Shown: in pieces, positions 1 to 8,500 of the stretch
How the letters are laid out: the number at the start of each line of letters is the position of its first letter
How positions within the stretch are numbered: position 1 is the first letter of the stretch
Assembly (NCBI RefSeq): GCF_003054055.1
Contig: NZ_QBKI01000006.1
Coordinates: 62,001-126,000 of the forward strand
Reading direction: 5' to 3'
DNA length: 64,000 nucleotides
Source: Pontibacter mucosus
GTDB taxonomy: Bacteria > Bacteroidota > Bacteroidia > Cytophagales > Hymenobacteraceae
Position numbers and translations under genes: made by a program
The notes under the pieces: generated by a model
Told to the model about the DNA's origin: nothing
Seen by the model: the letters and a program-made list of their open reading frames with translations, nothing else
The model's database searches: none

Positions 1-411
1 TTCCTCCAGGGCCACTACCGGCAGCAGTGGCTTGTCGCCATACACCTTTTTAGATGCCAGCCTAATGGTATCGCCGGCCTTCAAATGCTGCCACTCCGGC
101 ACAACGCGGTTTGTATTATGAATGTCTGCGGCCACCAGGTTCTCGAGGAAAGAGTAACTGTAGAAGCCTGCCTTATCCTGCCCGATTTGTTTGAGCCAGG
201 GCCATACTGCTTGTACCGGAGCCTGTATTGTGATGGCATGGTTTGCCGAGGCATGATCCATCAACTCATCCCCCGGCAAGGGCTGAGCTATTTCATCTGC
301 CGTGGCTCCCCATTGCAGGTACCAGCGGCGCGCGGCTGCAATCAAGGCAACATACCCCACAAGGGCTGTCGCTGTGAAAACAAGTTTCTGGCTTAAATTT
401 TCCTTTTCCAT
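1..411 (-). CDS. SRPBCC-like membrane-anchored protein (3' end outside window)
   Basis: This frame opens with ATG at 411 and stays open to the left edge, giving 137 visible residues. An N-terminal hydrophobic segment (about residues 9-25, rich in Val, Ala and Leu) looks like a membrane anchor. After it come the motifs WPWLKQIGQDKAGFYSYSFL and NLVAADIHNTNRVVPEW, which are typical of bacterial SRPBCC/polyketide-cyclase-like proteins of the type with a Trp-Pro-Trp-Leu helix. Such proteins bind hydrophobic ligands, but their substrates are generally unknown. The C-terminal half lies outside the window, so its integrity cannot be judged. The next gene to the right is divergent. The family call rests on recalled motif similarity. 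Confidence 0.72.
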   Translation of the reverse strand, partial: MEKENLSQKLVFTATALVGYVALIAAARRWYLQWGATADEIAQPLPGDELMDHASANHAITIQAPVQAVWPWLKQIGQDKAGFYSYSFLENLVAADIHNTNRVVPEWQHLKAGDTIRLASKKVYGDKPLLPVVALEE

Positions 412-655
412 ACTTCCCACTACTTGCTGCTACTCAGGTTTTGTTGCTGCATCCGGTCCCTGATGCCACCACACCGGACAAAGCATCCGGTTACTCACTT
501 CGAATAAATCTTATTATATTTAATTAACGAAGCAGCATTCTCATTGTTCGCGAAGTATAACAGCATGCAATAAACCGACAATCAGCAGCTTGGTTGCACT
601 TGAATGGCAGTTTGATGCGCTTGCTTCGTATTGCGGCTAAACACTCCCGACCACT

Positions 656-1513
656 ATGGCAGAAATAACCGATAAGATAGAAGTTGTAAAATCATCTGGT
701 GAGGTAGTCCCCTTCTCCCTACGCAAGCTGACATCCTCTCTGAGAAGATCAGGTGCCGATCCCGCCATGGTGGAAGAAGTGCTCCGGCAACTGGAACCGA
801 GCCTGTACGAAGGCATATCCACCAAGAAAATATACCGGCTGGCATACGCTATCCTAAAAAAGCTTTCCAAAAGTACCGCTGCGCGCTATAGCCTAAAGCG
901 GGGCATCATGGAGCTAGGGCCAAGTGGCTTTCCTTTTGAGAAATTCATAGCGGAAATCCTGAATTCCCAGGGCTACAGCACACGTATAGGAGAGTTTATA
1001 AACGGCCACTGTGTACGTCATGAAATAGATATTGTAGCCACCAAAGAAGGGCGGACCTATATGATTGAGTGCAAGTTTCATAACCTGCTGGGCACCAAGA
1101 GTGATGTGAAGGTTCCGATGTACATCCATTCCCGGTTTAAGGATGTGGAGAAAGTAGAGCTGACGGGTAATGAATTTGACGTACGCTTTCACCAGGGATG
1201 GGTGGTGACCAATACCCGCTTCACCGACGATGCCATACGGTATGGCACCTGCATGAACATGCACCTGGTTGGGTGGGACTTCCCTGCTAAAGGAAGCCTG
1301 AAGGATTTGACGGATGTATTTGAGCTATACCCGTTAACCTGCCTTACCACACTCACGAAGGCTGAAAAGCAGCATCTGCTGGAGCAGAACCTGGTCCTCT
1401 GCAAAGAGTTGCTTTCCAATGAGTCCCTGCTGCTCAAAGCTGGCATCAGGCACCACCGCCTGGATGGCATTATGCAGGAAGTAAGAAGCTTGTGCGGCCA
1501 TACCCAGGTATAG
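656..1513 (+). CDS. ATP-cone domain fused to Mrr-like restriction endonuclease
   Basis: This 285-residue protein begins with an ATP-cone (residues about 7-90, KIEVVKSSGEVVPFSLRKL onward), the nucleotide-sensing domain best known from ribonucleotide reductase. It continues into a restriction-endonuclease fold of Mrr type: residues 122-125 HEID and 137-140 IECK give a PD-(D/E)xK-like active site with Asp125, Glu138 and Lys140. The remaining roughly 70 residues are helical. The combination suggests a nuclease whose activity responds to ATP or dATP; no biochemical function is established here. It precedes the NMP phosphorylase/PRPP synthetase pair in the same direction after a 247-bp gap, so cotranscription is possible but unproven. 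No methyltransferase partner is visible. Confidence 0.8.
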   Translation: MAEITDKIEVVKSSGEVVPFSLRKLTSSLRRSGADPAMVEEVLRQLEPSLYEGISTKKIYRLAYAILKKLSKSTAARYSLKRGIMELGPSGFPFEKFIAEILNSQGYSTRIGEFINGHCVRHEIDIVATKEGRTYMIECKFHNLLGTKSDVKVPMYIHSRFKDVEKVELTGNEFDVRFHQGWVVTNTRFTDDAIRYGTCMNMHLVGWDFPAKGSLKDLTDVFELYPLTCLTTLTKAEKQHLLEQNLVLCKELLSNESLLLKAGIRHHRLDGIMQEVRSLCGHTQV

Positions 1514-1540
1514 CCTGGGCTATGGTTCATTCTCGGTTTT

Positions 1541-1635
1541 TGTCACCTTGAAAGAATCTTGGTTGCAAGTAGCAAAGGCTTAATCTACGGGGATAGAGGC
1601 CCTCTTTATCAACCAAGTTTCTTGACGGAATGACA
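1541..1635. repeat. REP-like imperfect inverted repeat (copy 1)
   Basis: An element with TGTCA ends that reads, on the minus strand, TGTCATTCCGTCAAGAAACT followed by TTGGTTG, and closes with CAACCAAGATTCTTTCAAGG and TGACA. A second copy lies at 17605-17681 in the opposite orientation. The two arms can fold into one long hairpin. It occupies the spacer after the ATP-cone/nuclease gene. This is the common palindromic intergenic class of Bacteroidota; no gene is seen in it. Confidence 0.7.
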
Positions 1636-1760
1636 GTAGCCTTTGGGTTTGAATTTTAAGGTGAAAGGCCCCCACCCAAGTATAGGAGGGGCTATCGTTC
1701 ACCCCCGCAAGTATAGTTCTTTGATGCTGCATCAGTATTGAAACAAGTAATCCTGAAAGT

Positions 1761-3275
1761 ATGGAAGGAAGCCCTGGCAATATCTTACGCCTCCGGAGAC
1801 TAGGTATAGACACGCATACCGAGAACATGATTTTTGTGCGGGCCGATTCGCAGGTATGCCGGTCGGAAGGCTTTACGGCCAGCACCCGGGTGGAGGTCAT
1901 TTTTGAGGCCAGGAGCATCATCGCCACACTGGTGGTTATCTCCTCCGACCTGCTGCACGACGGGGAGGCCTCGCTGTCGGATTATGGTTTTGAGAGCCTG
2001 CTGGTGCAGGAGGGAGACCTGGTAACCATCGAGCACCTGCGCCCCATCCGCTCCTTCAGCCACGTCAGGGCCAAAATGTTTGACAGGAAATTCAACGAGC
2101 GCGCACTGCAGGAAATCGTTTCCGATATCATAAAGGGCTTTTACTCCCATATAGAGATCGCTGCCTTCGTGACGGCCTGCTCCGGCGATAACCTGGCACT
2201 GGACGAGGTGATATACCTTACCAAGGCCATGATTGAATCAGGCTCCAGGCTAAGCTGGCACAAGCCCCTGATCATTGACAAGCATTGCATTGGCGGCCTG
2301 CCGGGCAACCGCACTACCCCTATCGTGGTACCCATCATTGCCGCGGCTGGCTTAACCATCCCCAAAACATCCTCCAGGGCCATCACCTCCCCCGCCGGTA
2401 CCGCCGACGTGATCGAGACCATGACGCCTGTCAACCTGACGCTGGATGAAATTCAGAAAGTGGTGCAGCAAGAGGGAGGCTGTATGGTTTGGGGCGGCAC
2501 CGTCAAGCTAAGCCCTGCGGACGACGTGATCATCTACGTTGAAAAGGCGCTCGATGTGGACAGCCCGGGGCAGATGATTGCCTCTGTTCTTTCTAAAAAA
2601 GCCGCTGCGGGTTCTACCCATACTATCATCGACATTCCGGTAGGCGAAACCGCAAAAGTACGAACCAAGGAGGAAGCCTTTCTGCTGGAGTATTACTTAC
2701 GGGCTGTGGGCCTCTCCATCGGGATGGAAGTGGAGGTGCTGATAACGGATGGCTCCCAGCCCGTAGGGCGCGGCATTGGTCCGGCGCTGGAAGCATTGGA
2801 TGTGCTGTCCGTGCTGCGCAACGAACCCGATGCGCCAAAAGACCTGAAAGACCGCGCTTTGAAAATAGCGGGCCTGATGCTTGAGACGGCCAGCGTGGCA
2901 GAAAAAGGAAAAGGCTATGCACAGGCACAGGAGATACTGGAGAGTGGCGCTGCGCTGGCAAAGTTCTACAGCATTTGCCACGCGCAGGGAGGCTTTAAAG
3001 AGCCGGTCACAGCACCGCTCCGGCATAACATTCCTGCCCAGGCAAATGGCTTCATTACCAAGATAGATAACCGCAAGTTGGCAAAAATTGCTAAACTCGC
3101 CGGTGCGCCCACATCACCGGGAGCGGGGATACTCTTTAAAGCTCCTATCGGAACCGAGGTACAGCAAGGGCAGCCCCTGCTGACCATTTACGCGGAGACG
3201 CAGGGCGAGCTAACCTACGCACTCGAGTACCTGAACAGTGTCAGGGATGTTATACAAATTGCCCCGGAAGTATGA
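1761..3275 (+). CDS. Nucleoside-monophosphate (AMP-type) / thymidine phosphorylase family protein
   Basis: At 504 residues this matches the length of archaeal AMP phosphorylase and the bacterial 'putative thymidine phosphorylase' (TypH) group rather than classical DeoA (about 440). It has an extra N-terminal domain (about residues 1-100), then the glycosyltransferase helical domain and the phosphate-binding KHCIGGLPGNRTT (174-186), followed by KTSSRAITSPAGTADVIETM (202-221). The family cleaves nucleosides or NMPs with phosphate to give ribose-1-phosphate or ribose-1,5-bisphosphate plus base. Its stop overlaps the start of the next gene as ATGA, so the two are translationally coupled. No RuBisCO or ribose-1,5-bisphosphate isomerase is visible. 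The true substrate is uncertain. Confidence 0.88.
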   Translation: MEGSPGNILRLRRLGIDTHTENMIFVRADSQVCRSEGFTASTRVEVIFEARSIIATLVVISSDLLHDGEASLSDYGFESLLVQEGDLVTIEHLRPIRSFSHVRAKMFDRKFNERALQEIVSDIIKGFYSHIEIAAFVTACSGDNLALDEVIYLTKAMIESGSRLSWHKPLIIDKHCIGGLPGNRTTPIVVPIIAAAGLTIPKTSSRAITSPAGTADVIETMTPVNLTLDEIQKVVQQEGGCMVWGGTVKLSPADDVIIYVEKALDVDSPGQMIASVLSKKAAAGSTHTIIDIPVGETAKVRTKEEAFLLEYYLRAVGLSIGMEVEVLITDGSQPVGRGIGPALEALDVLSVLRNEPDAPKDLKDRALKIAGLMLETASVAEKGKGYAQAQEILESGAALAKFYSICHAQGGFKEPVTAPLRHNIPAQANGFITKIDNRKLAKIAKLAGAPTSPGAGILFKAPIGTEVQQGQPLLTIYAETQGELTYALEYLNSVRDVIQIAPEV

Positions 3276-4159
3276 AACAGCTCCTTTTTGCATTACCCGG
3301 AAATGAGAAACTAACGGACTCGCTGGCAGCCATACTAGGTGCCGAGCGCGGCCAAGCTGAGATCAGGCCCTTTCCGGATGGGGAAACTTACATTCGGATC
3401 CTCAGCGAAGTGAAAGGCAGGCAGGTTGTGCTGGTGTGCACGCTGCACCATCCCGACGAAAAGCTACTGCCTTTATACTTGCTTTCCCAAACCTTGCGTG
3501 AATTAGGAGCTCAGCATGTTTGCCTGGTGGCTCCCTACCTTGCCTACATGCGCCAGGACAAGCAGTTCAAGTCAGGAGAAGGCATCACATCCCGGTACTT
3601 TGCGAAGCTGATCTCAAGTATAGCTGACAGTCTGTTTACCATTGACCCGCACCTACACCGTTTTCACGGTTTACAGGAGCTTTATACTATACCTGCGCTT
3701 GCCCTGCATGCGGCCCCCTTGCTGGCCGACTGGGTGAAACAGCACGTACCGAAGCCTATCCTTATCGGCCCCGATGAAGAAAGTATGCAGTGGGTAAGCG
3801 AGGTGGCAGGACTGGCAGAATTTCCCAGCCTGGTGCTACAGAAAACGCGCCTGGGCGATAAACACGTAGAGGTATCCCAACCTGTCCTGGTACAGTATAA
3901 AGATCATACCCCTGTGCTTGTGGACGACATTATCTCGACGGCACGCACGATGATCGAAACGATACAACAGTTGAAAAAACTGACCAGCATCAGCCCCGTC
4001 TGTATTGGCGTGCATGCGGTATTTGGAGCAGGTGCCTACGAGGCCTTACAGAGCGCGGGTGCTGCCAAAGTAGTCACCTGCAACACCATCACCCATCCAT
4101 CCAACGCTATTCGCGTGGATGCGATTCTGGCAGAGGCTATAACTGCTGACAGTTTTTAG
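3272..4159 (+). CDS. prs: Ribose-phosphate pyrophosphokinase (divergent PRPP synthetase)
   Basis: This 295-residue protein has both phosphoribosyltransferase-type halves. Markers are FPDGETY (34-40), the ATP-site loop PYLAYMRQDKQFKSGEGITS (88-107), DPHLHRFHG, and the PRPP loop VDDIISTAR (218-226), where most family members have VDDIIDTGGT. It is shorter than housekeeping Prs (about 310-315) and resembles the archaeal or TypH-linked branch, so the chromosome probably has another prs. The ATGA overlap with the phosphorylase implies shared stoichiometry. An inferred role is turning ribose phosphates released from nucleotides into PRPP for salvage. The family assignment is firm; the dedicated role is inference. 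Confidence 0.88.
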   Translation: MKQLLFALPGNEKLTDSLAAILGAERGQAEIRPFPDGETYIRILSEVKGRQVVLVCTLHHPDEKLLPLYLLSQTLRELGAQHVCLVAPYLAYMRQDKQFKSGEGITSRYFAKLISSIADSLFTIDPHLHRFHGLQELYTIPALALHAAPLLADWVKQHVPKPILIGPDEESMQWVSEVAGLAEFPSLVLQKTRLGDKHVEVSQPVLVQYKDHTPVLVDDIISTARTMIETIQQLKKLTSISPVCIGVHAVFGAGAYEALQSAGAAKVVTCNTITHPSNAIRVDAILAEAITADSF

Positions 4160-4342
4160 AAAGTATAGAAAACCTGATGCTCTCAACCGGAGGCAGTTGA
4201 ACATGCGTATCTCCAAATTACGTGCAAAATTAAAAGCCCAGCACCCTGGTCTTCCAACACATTATACTTCTGCAACTTGAACCTGTCAAAGTATACCTTC
4301 TTCCCGCACGCCATAAGCACTTAAAACGGAATAGGAGGCAGC

Positions 4343-5026
4343 TTACGTGGAATGCTGCCTGCGTTCCTGAGGCATGCCTTCTGCCAGCTTAAAAATATCC
4401 CCCAGGGTATAGATGTGCACGCCCGGCACTGCGGCGATACCGGCGTTCACCATGGCTTGCGCCACCACCCTATCCTCGTAAGGCCTGTACTTGCCCGCCA
4501 GCCCCACTTTATCGAGCAGGTGCAGCACCTTGTAGGCAGCCACTTCCCCGAAACGGCTTTCGTCACGGTGGCCGTGCAATAGGCCGGGCTGCAGGATGTT
4601 GATACTCTGGAAACCAAGCTTTTTTACAGCCTCCTCCAGTGCTCCCTTCATGCGGGAGTAGAAGATCAGGGATTTGGGGTTGGCGCCTGACGAGGAGACG
4701 AGCACATAGGTCGGCACTCCGTTCTGGGTGGCGGCTTCTGCAAATTTGAACTGGTAGTAGTAGTCTACCCTATACTGCTGATTCTGTCCACCGGCCTGCT
4801 TCAGGGTAGTGCCGAGCGAGGAAAAGAGCACATCCCCCTTCACCAGGTGCTGCCATTCCTCAGGCGCATCAAAGTTGATGAGGTGCTCCTCCAGTTTGGC
4901 ATCCGCTATGCCCAGGGGCCGCCTGCCAAACACAATTACTTTATGAAAGCGGCTGTCTGCCAGCAACTGTTGCACGAGCTGCTTTCCCACCAAACCTGTT
5001 GCGCCAATAACGAGTGCTGTTTTCAT
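4343..5026 (-). CDS. NAD(P)-binding Rossmann protein, HTATIP2/CC3-like
   Basis: About 227 residues of short-chain/NAD(P)H-binding type. The glycine motif GATGLVGKQL sits near residue 10, followed by FGRRPL at the second beta strand. SSLGTTLKQAGG, VLVSSSGANPKS and YSRMKGALEEAVKKL give the Ser and Tyr-x-x-x-Lys surroundings of the atypical SDR family that includes human HTATIP2 and bacterial YwnB-like proteins. I chose the ATG at 5026, directly before KTALVIG; an ATG two codons upstream (5032) is equally possible. The stop lies in the loop of a 7-bp inverted repeat (AGGCAGC/GCTGCCT, 4336-4360) that may help end transcription. The substrate is unknown. Confidence 0.82.
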   Translation of the reverse strand: MKTALVIGATGLVGKQLVQQLLADSRFHKVIVFGRRPLGIADAKLEEHLINFDAPEEWQHLVKGDVLFSSLGTTLKQAGGQNQQYRVDYYYQFKFAEAATQNGVPTYVLVSSSGANPKSLIFYSRMKGALEEAVKKLGFQSINILQPGLLHGHRDESRFGEVAAYKVLHLLDKVGLAGKYRPYEDRVVAQAMVNAGIAAVPGVHIYTLGDIFKLAEGMPQERRQHST

Positions 5027-5502
5027 TACCATTATTTTTCTAGTGTCATGTTATAACGCCTTACTCGCGCCCTTGTTTTCAAACAAAGTAAACTGCCCGG
5101 CATCATTTTAGACTTTTGCCCTAACCCGGCCAGGTAGCTAAGCTATTTTAGCCCCTCCCTACTTCACCTGTGTAAGTATCAATTGCCCTGATACCCTTTA
5201 ATCTGATAATTATTAGTCAAACCTCCTTTTTCAGGCATATCTACATCAATTTTGCTATATTTCCTTCTACGATTTGCAATGGCTGAACCAACTGATGGGT
5301 ACACTATAAGCAGCAGACCGAAACCCCTGGATGAAGGTGTAGGACCGGGAACAGGTAGTATGCGCGTAAAATGACCTGTACTATGCAAAATGGAGGTCAT
5401 TTGGCAAGTAGCTACATCATACTTAGCCGTAGAAACAAAAAGGCGCAACCAACAACTATAAACTTCAACCAACTATATACTTGCCCTTCTACTATTCATA
5501 CA
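5027..5502. other. Divergent intergenic region upstream of the alpha-2-macroglobulin gene
   Basis: This 476-bp spacer between divergent genes must hold promoters for both. An ATG at 5279 opens a 31-codon plus-strand frame ending at 5374 (starts MAEPTDGYTISSRP), whose TGA overlaps a later ATG at 5371 that is in frame with the macroglobulin. Whether this peptide is made is unknown. Its position suggests either a leader peptide or chance. No repeat family member was seen here. Confidence 0.35.
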
Positions 5503-8500
5503 ATGAAAGCAACACAAGCCCCTCCCCTCCCGCTTTACTACCTGCATCGATTCGGCTTATTCCTGTTTATACTTTGTATAGCGGCATGTCGCGGCAACAA
5601 CGACGAACTCAGGTTGAAAAGCAAAAATTTCGAACAGGAAATCAACCGGGAGCAGAACCTGGTGTTCACCTTCGACAAGGACCTGGTAGGCGACTCGCTG
5701 CTGAACAGATGGGATAGCATTCCCTACCTAACCATCACACCCAAGGTGGCCGGCAAGTATAAATGGACAGCGCCGAACGAACTGGTGTTCTCGCCGGACA
5801 AGCCCTTTGCCCCTACTACAGACTACAGAGCTGAACTGACCGAAAACCTGCTCCAGCACGCCGCCACCAAGTATAAAATTCCGGCCGGACAAGGCTTTAC
5901 GTTTCATACGCCCTACCTGAGGTTGCAACAGGTAAAAAGCTATTGGGTCGCAAACGAGAACAGTCCGAACCAACTGGAGGCCAGTCTGCAACTCGACTTT
6001 AACTACCCGGTGCTGTTCCAGGAGCTGCGGGAGCACTTGAAAGTTTATGCGGGCACCAAAGAATTGCCCGTAGAGTTGACCAGCGGCAACCGCGACAACA
6101 TCACTATCCGCGTGAAAAATGTGGAGGGGCAGCAAGACAAGGAAATTCCGCTGCGCCTGAGTATAGCTAAAGGCCTGAGCGTGTCCGGTAGCACCAACCA
6201 GACCGACCATACCATCGAGCGGGATATCCTCTTGCCGAGCCGTCAGCGCATGATGGTTTCGGAAGTAATTACGGCCTTAGAAGAGGGTCAGGAGCGCATC
6301 TACATCCTCACCACACAGCCTGTTACCAACAGCAACATTGGCAATTTAATAGAGGTCAGTCCGCGACGGGAGTATACCGTGGAGCGCCTGCAAAATGGCC
6401 TGGTGCTGAAAGGCAATTTCAACCAGAGCAGCACCTACACCCTCACCCTCTCCGGCGACCTGATGGGTATGGAAGGCAAACCGATGGGGCGGCCTTACCG
6501 GCACAGTGTCACCTTTGCCAGCGTGGAACCCGATATCAGCTTCGTTAGCGGCAAGAGCGTTTACCTCAGCAGCCAGGGCGCCCGCAACCTCGCCCTAAAC
6601 CTGAACCAGGTGCCGCGCATTAAAGTGAGCATCAGCAAAGTATACGAAAACAACATTCTGCACTACCTGCGCGAGGGCAAAATGTACGACGGCTATTACG
6701 ACGAGGAGACCGAGGAATACTACTCCAGCTCTTACTACGACGTGAACGAGAACAACGGCAATACGCTTTTTGAGCGGGAGTACAACACCGAAAGCCTGCG
6801 CAAACAGGGCAGTTCTTACCTGCTCAACCTCAACCTGAACGACCTCGACTTCGACAGCCAGTTCAAAGGCTTGTACGTCATCACTGTGGCCAGCACCGAC
6901 AAAAACTGGCTGAAGGATTCCAAAATCGTGTCGGTGTCGGATATTGGTCTGATTGCCAAACAGGGCAAAAACGAGGTGGTGGTGTTTGCCAACTCCATCC
7001 GCGAGGCCACTACGATGGAAGGTGTTGAGATTCGCTTCATCAGCACCAACAATCAGGTGGTGCACCAGGGCACGACCGATAAAGACGGGGTGGCCCGTTT
7101 CAGCAACATCAGCAACAATGCCCCGGACTTTAAGATGGGGATGATTACGGCCCGCAAAGGCGATGACTTTAACTACATGCCCTACAGTCAGACGCAGGTA
7201 AATACTTCGCGCTTTGAGGTGGGTGGCAAACGCCTGAATGACCTGAACTACGACGCCTTCATCTACGGCGACCGCGACCTCTACCGCCCCGGCGATACGA
7301 TTCATGTTAACACGGTGGTGCGTACGCCGGATTGGAAAACAGTGGCCGGGTTGCCCATCAAGGTGAAACTGCTTTTACCAAACGGAAAGGAATACCGCAG
7401 CACCAAAGGCAAACTCAACAAACAGGGCGCCAGCGAAACCAGCTTTATATTGAACGGAGCGGCCGTGACGGGCACCTATACTTTGGAAGTATACTCGGGT
7501 AACGATGTGCTGCTGAGCGCCAAAAAAATCGGTGTAGAAGAGTTTATGCCCGACCGCTTGAAGGTGACGGCTACGCTGAACAAGAGTACTTACAATGCCG
7601 GCGAGAAGCTTATACTCAACCTGACTGCCCAAAACCTGTTCGGTCCGCCCGCTGCCAACCGCAACTACGAAGCCCAGCTGAGCCTCAAAAAGAAAACCTT
7701 CGAGGCCAAGCGCTACCCCGATTATACCTTCGATATCCATACCTCCGGCTCCATCAACATCCAGACCAGCACCCGCCAGGGGGAAACCGATGCGCAGGGC
7801 AAAGGACAGGAAACCTTTGAGCTGGAGGATTTCCAGGATATCGGTTTGTTGGACGGCTCGCTTTACACCACTGTTTTTGATGAAAGTGGCCGTCCGGTTA
7901 ACCGCCTCAACAAGTTTGACGTGAGCACGCAGCAGGCCTTCTTCGGCATCAAAAATTTTGATGATTACGTGAGCACCCGCCGTGCGATGAACATTCCGCT
8001 TATTGCCCTTGACCGCAAGGGCTCACCGGTTTCCACCACGGCCCGCGTGCAGTTGGTGCGCTATACCTACGAGTCGGTGATAGAGCGCCACAGCGAGGAG
8101 TATAACTATAAATCGCAGCGTAGAGAGAATGTTCTTATCAGCCAGAACATCGCTATACCTGCCTCGGGAGCTACGTTCAACTTCACACCTGTATCGTCTG
8201 GTGAGTACGAAATACGGGTGATGCGGCCTGGTGCCTACAACTACGTAGCGCAGGAGTTTTACGCCTACGGCTGGGGCGATACCGAAAGCACTTCCTTTGC
8301 CGTGAACACCGAAGGCGAGGTGGACATCTCGCTGGATAAGGAAAAGTATGAAGTAGGCGAGCAGGCCAAAATCCTGTTCAAGTCACCATTTGCCGGAAAA
8401 ATTCTGGTAACAGTGGAGCAGAACAACGTGTTAAGCCACTACTACCTTAAAACCGACAAGAAAGCCGCCTCACTCACACTGCCTATCAAAGACGAGCATC

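Noticed and set aside
5179..5472. 97-codon minus-strand frame between the Rossmann-protein and macroglobulin genes
   Set aside because: No recognised motif, and it covers the probable promoter region of the macroglobulin gene.
5371..5502. Upstream extension of the macroglobulin by 44 residues
   Set aside because: The extension hides the lipoprotein signal peptide that starts at 5503 and has no protein-like features.
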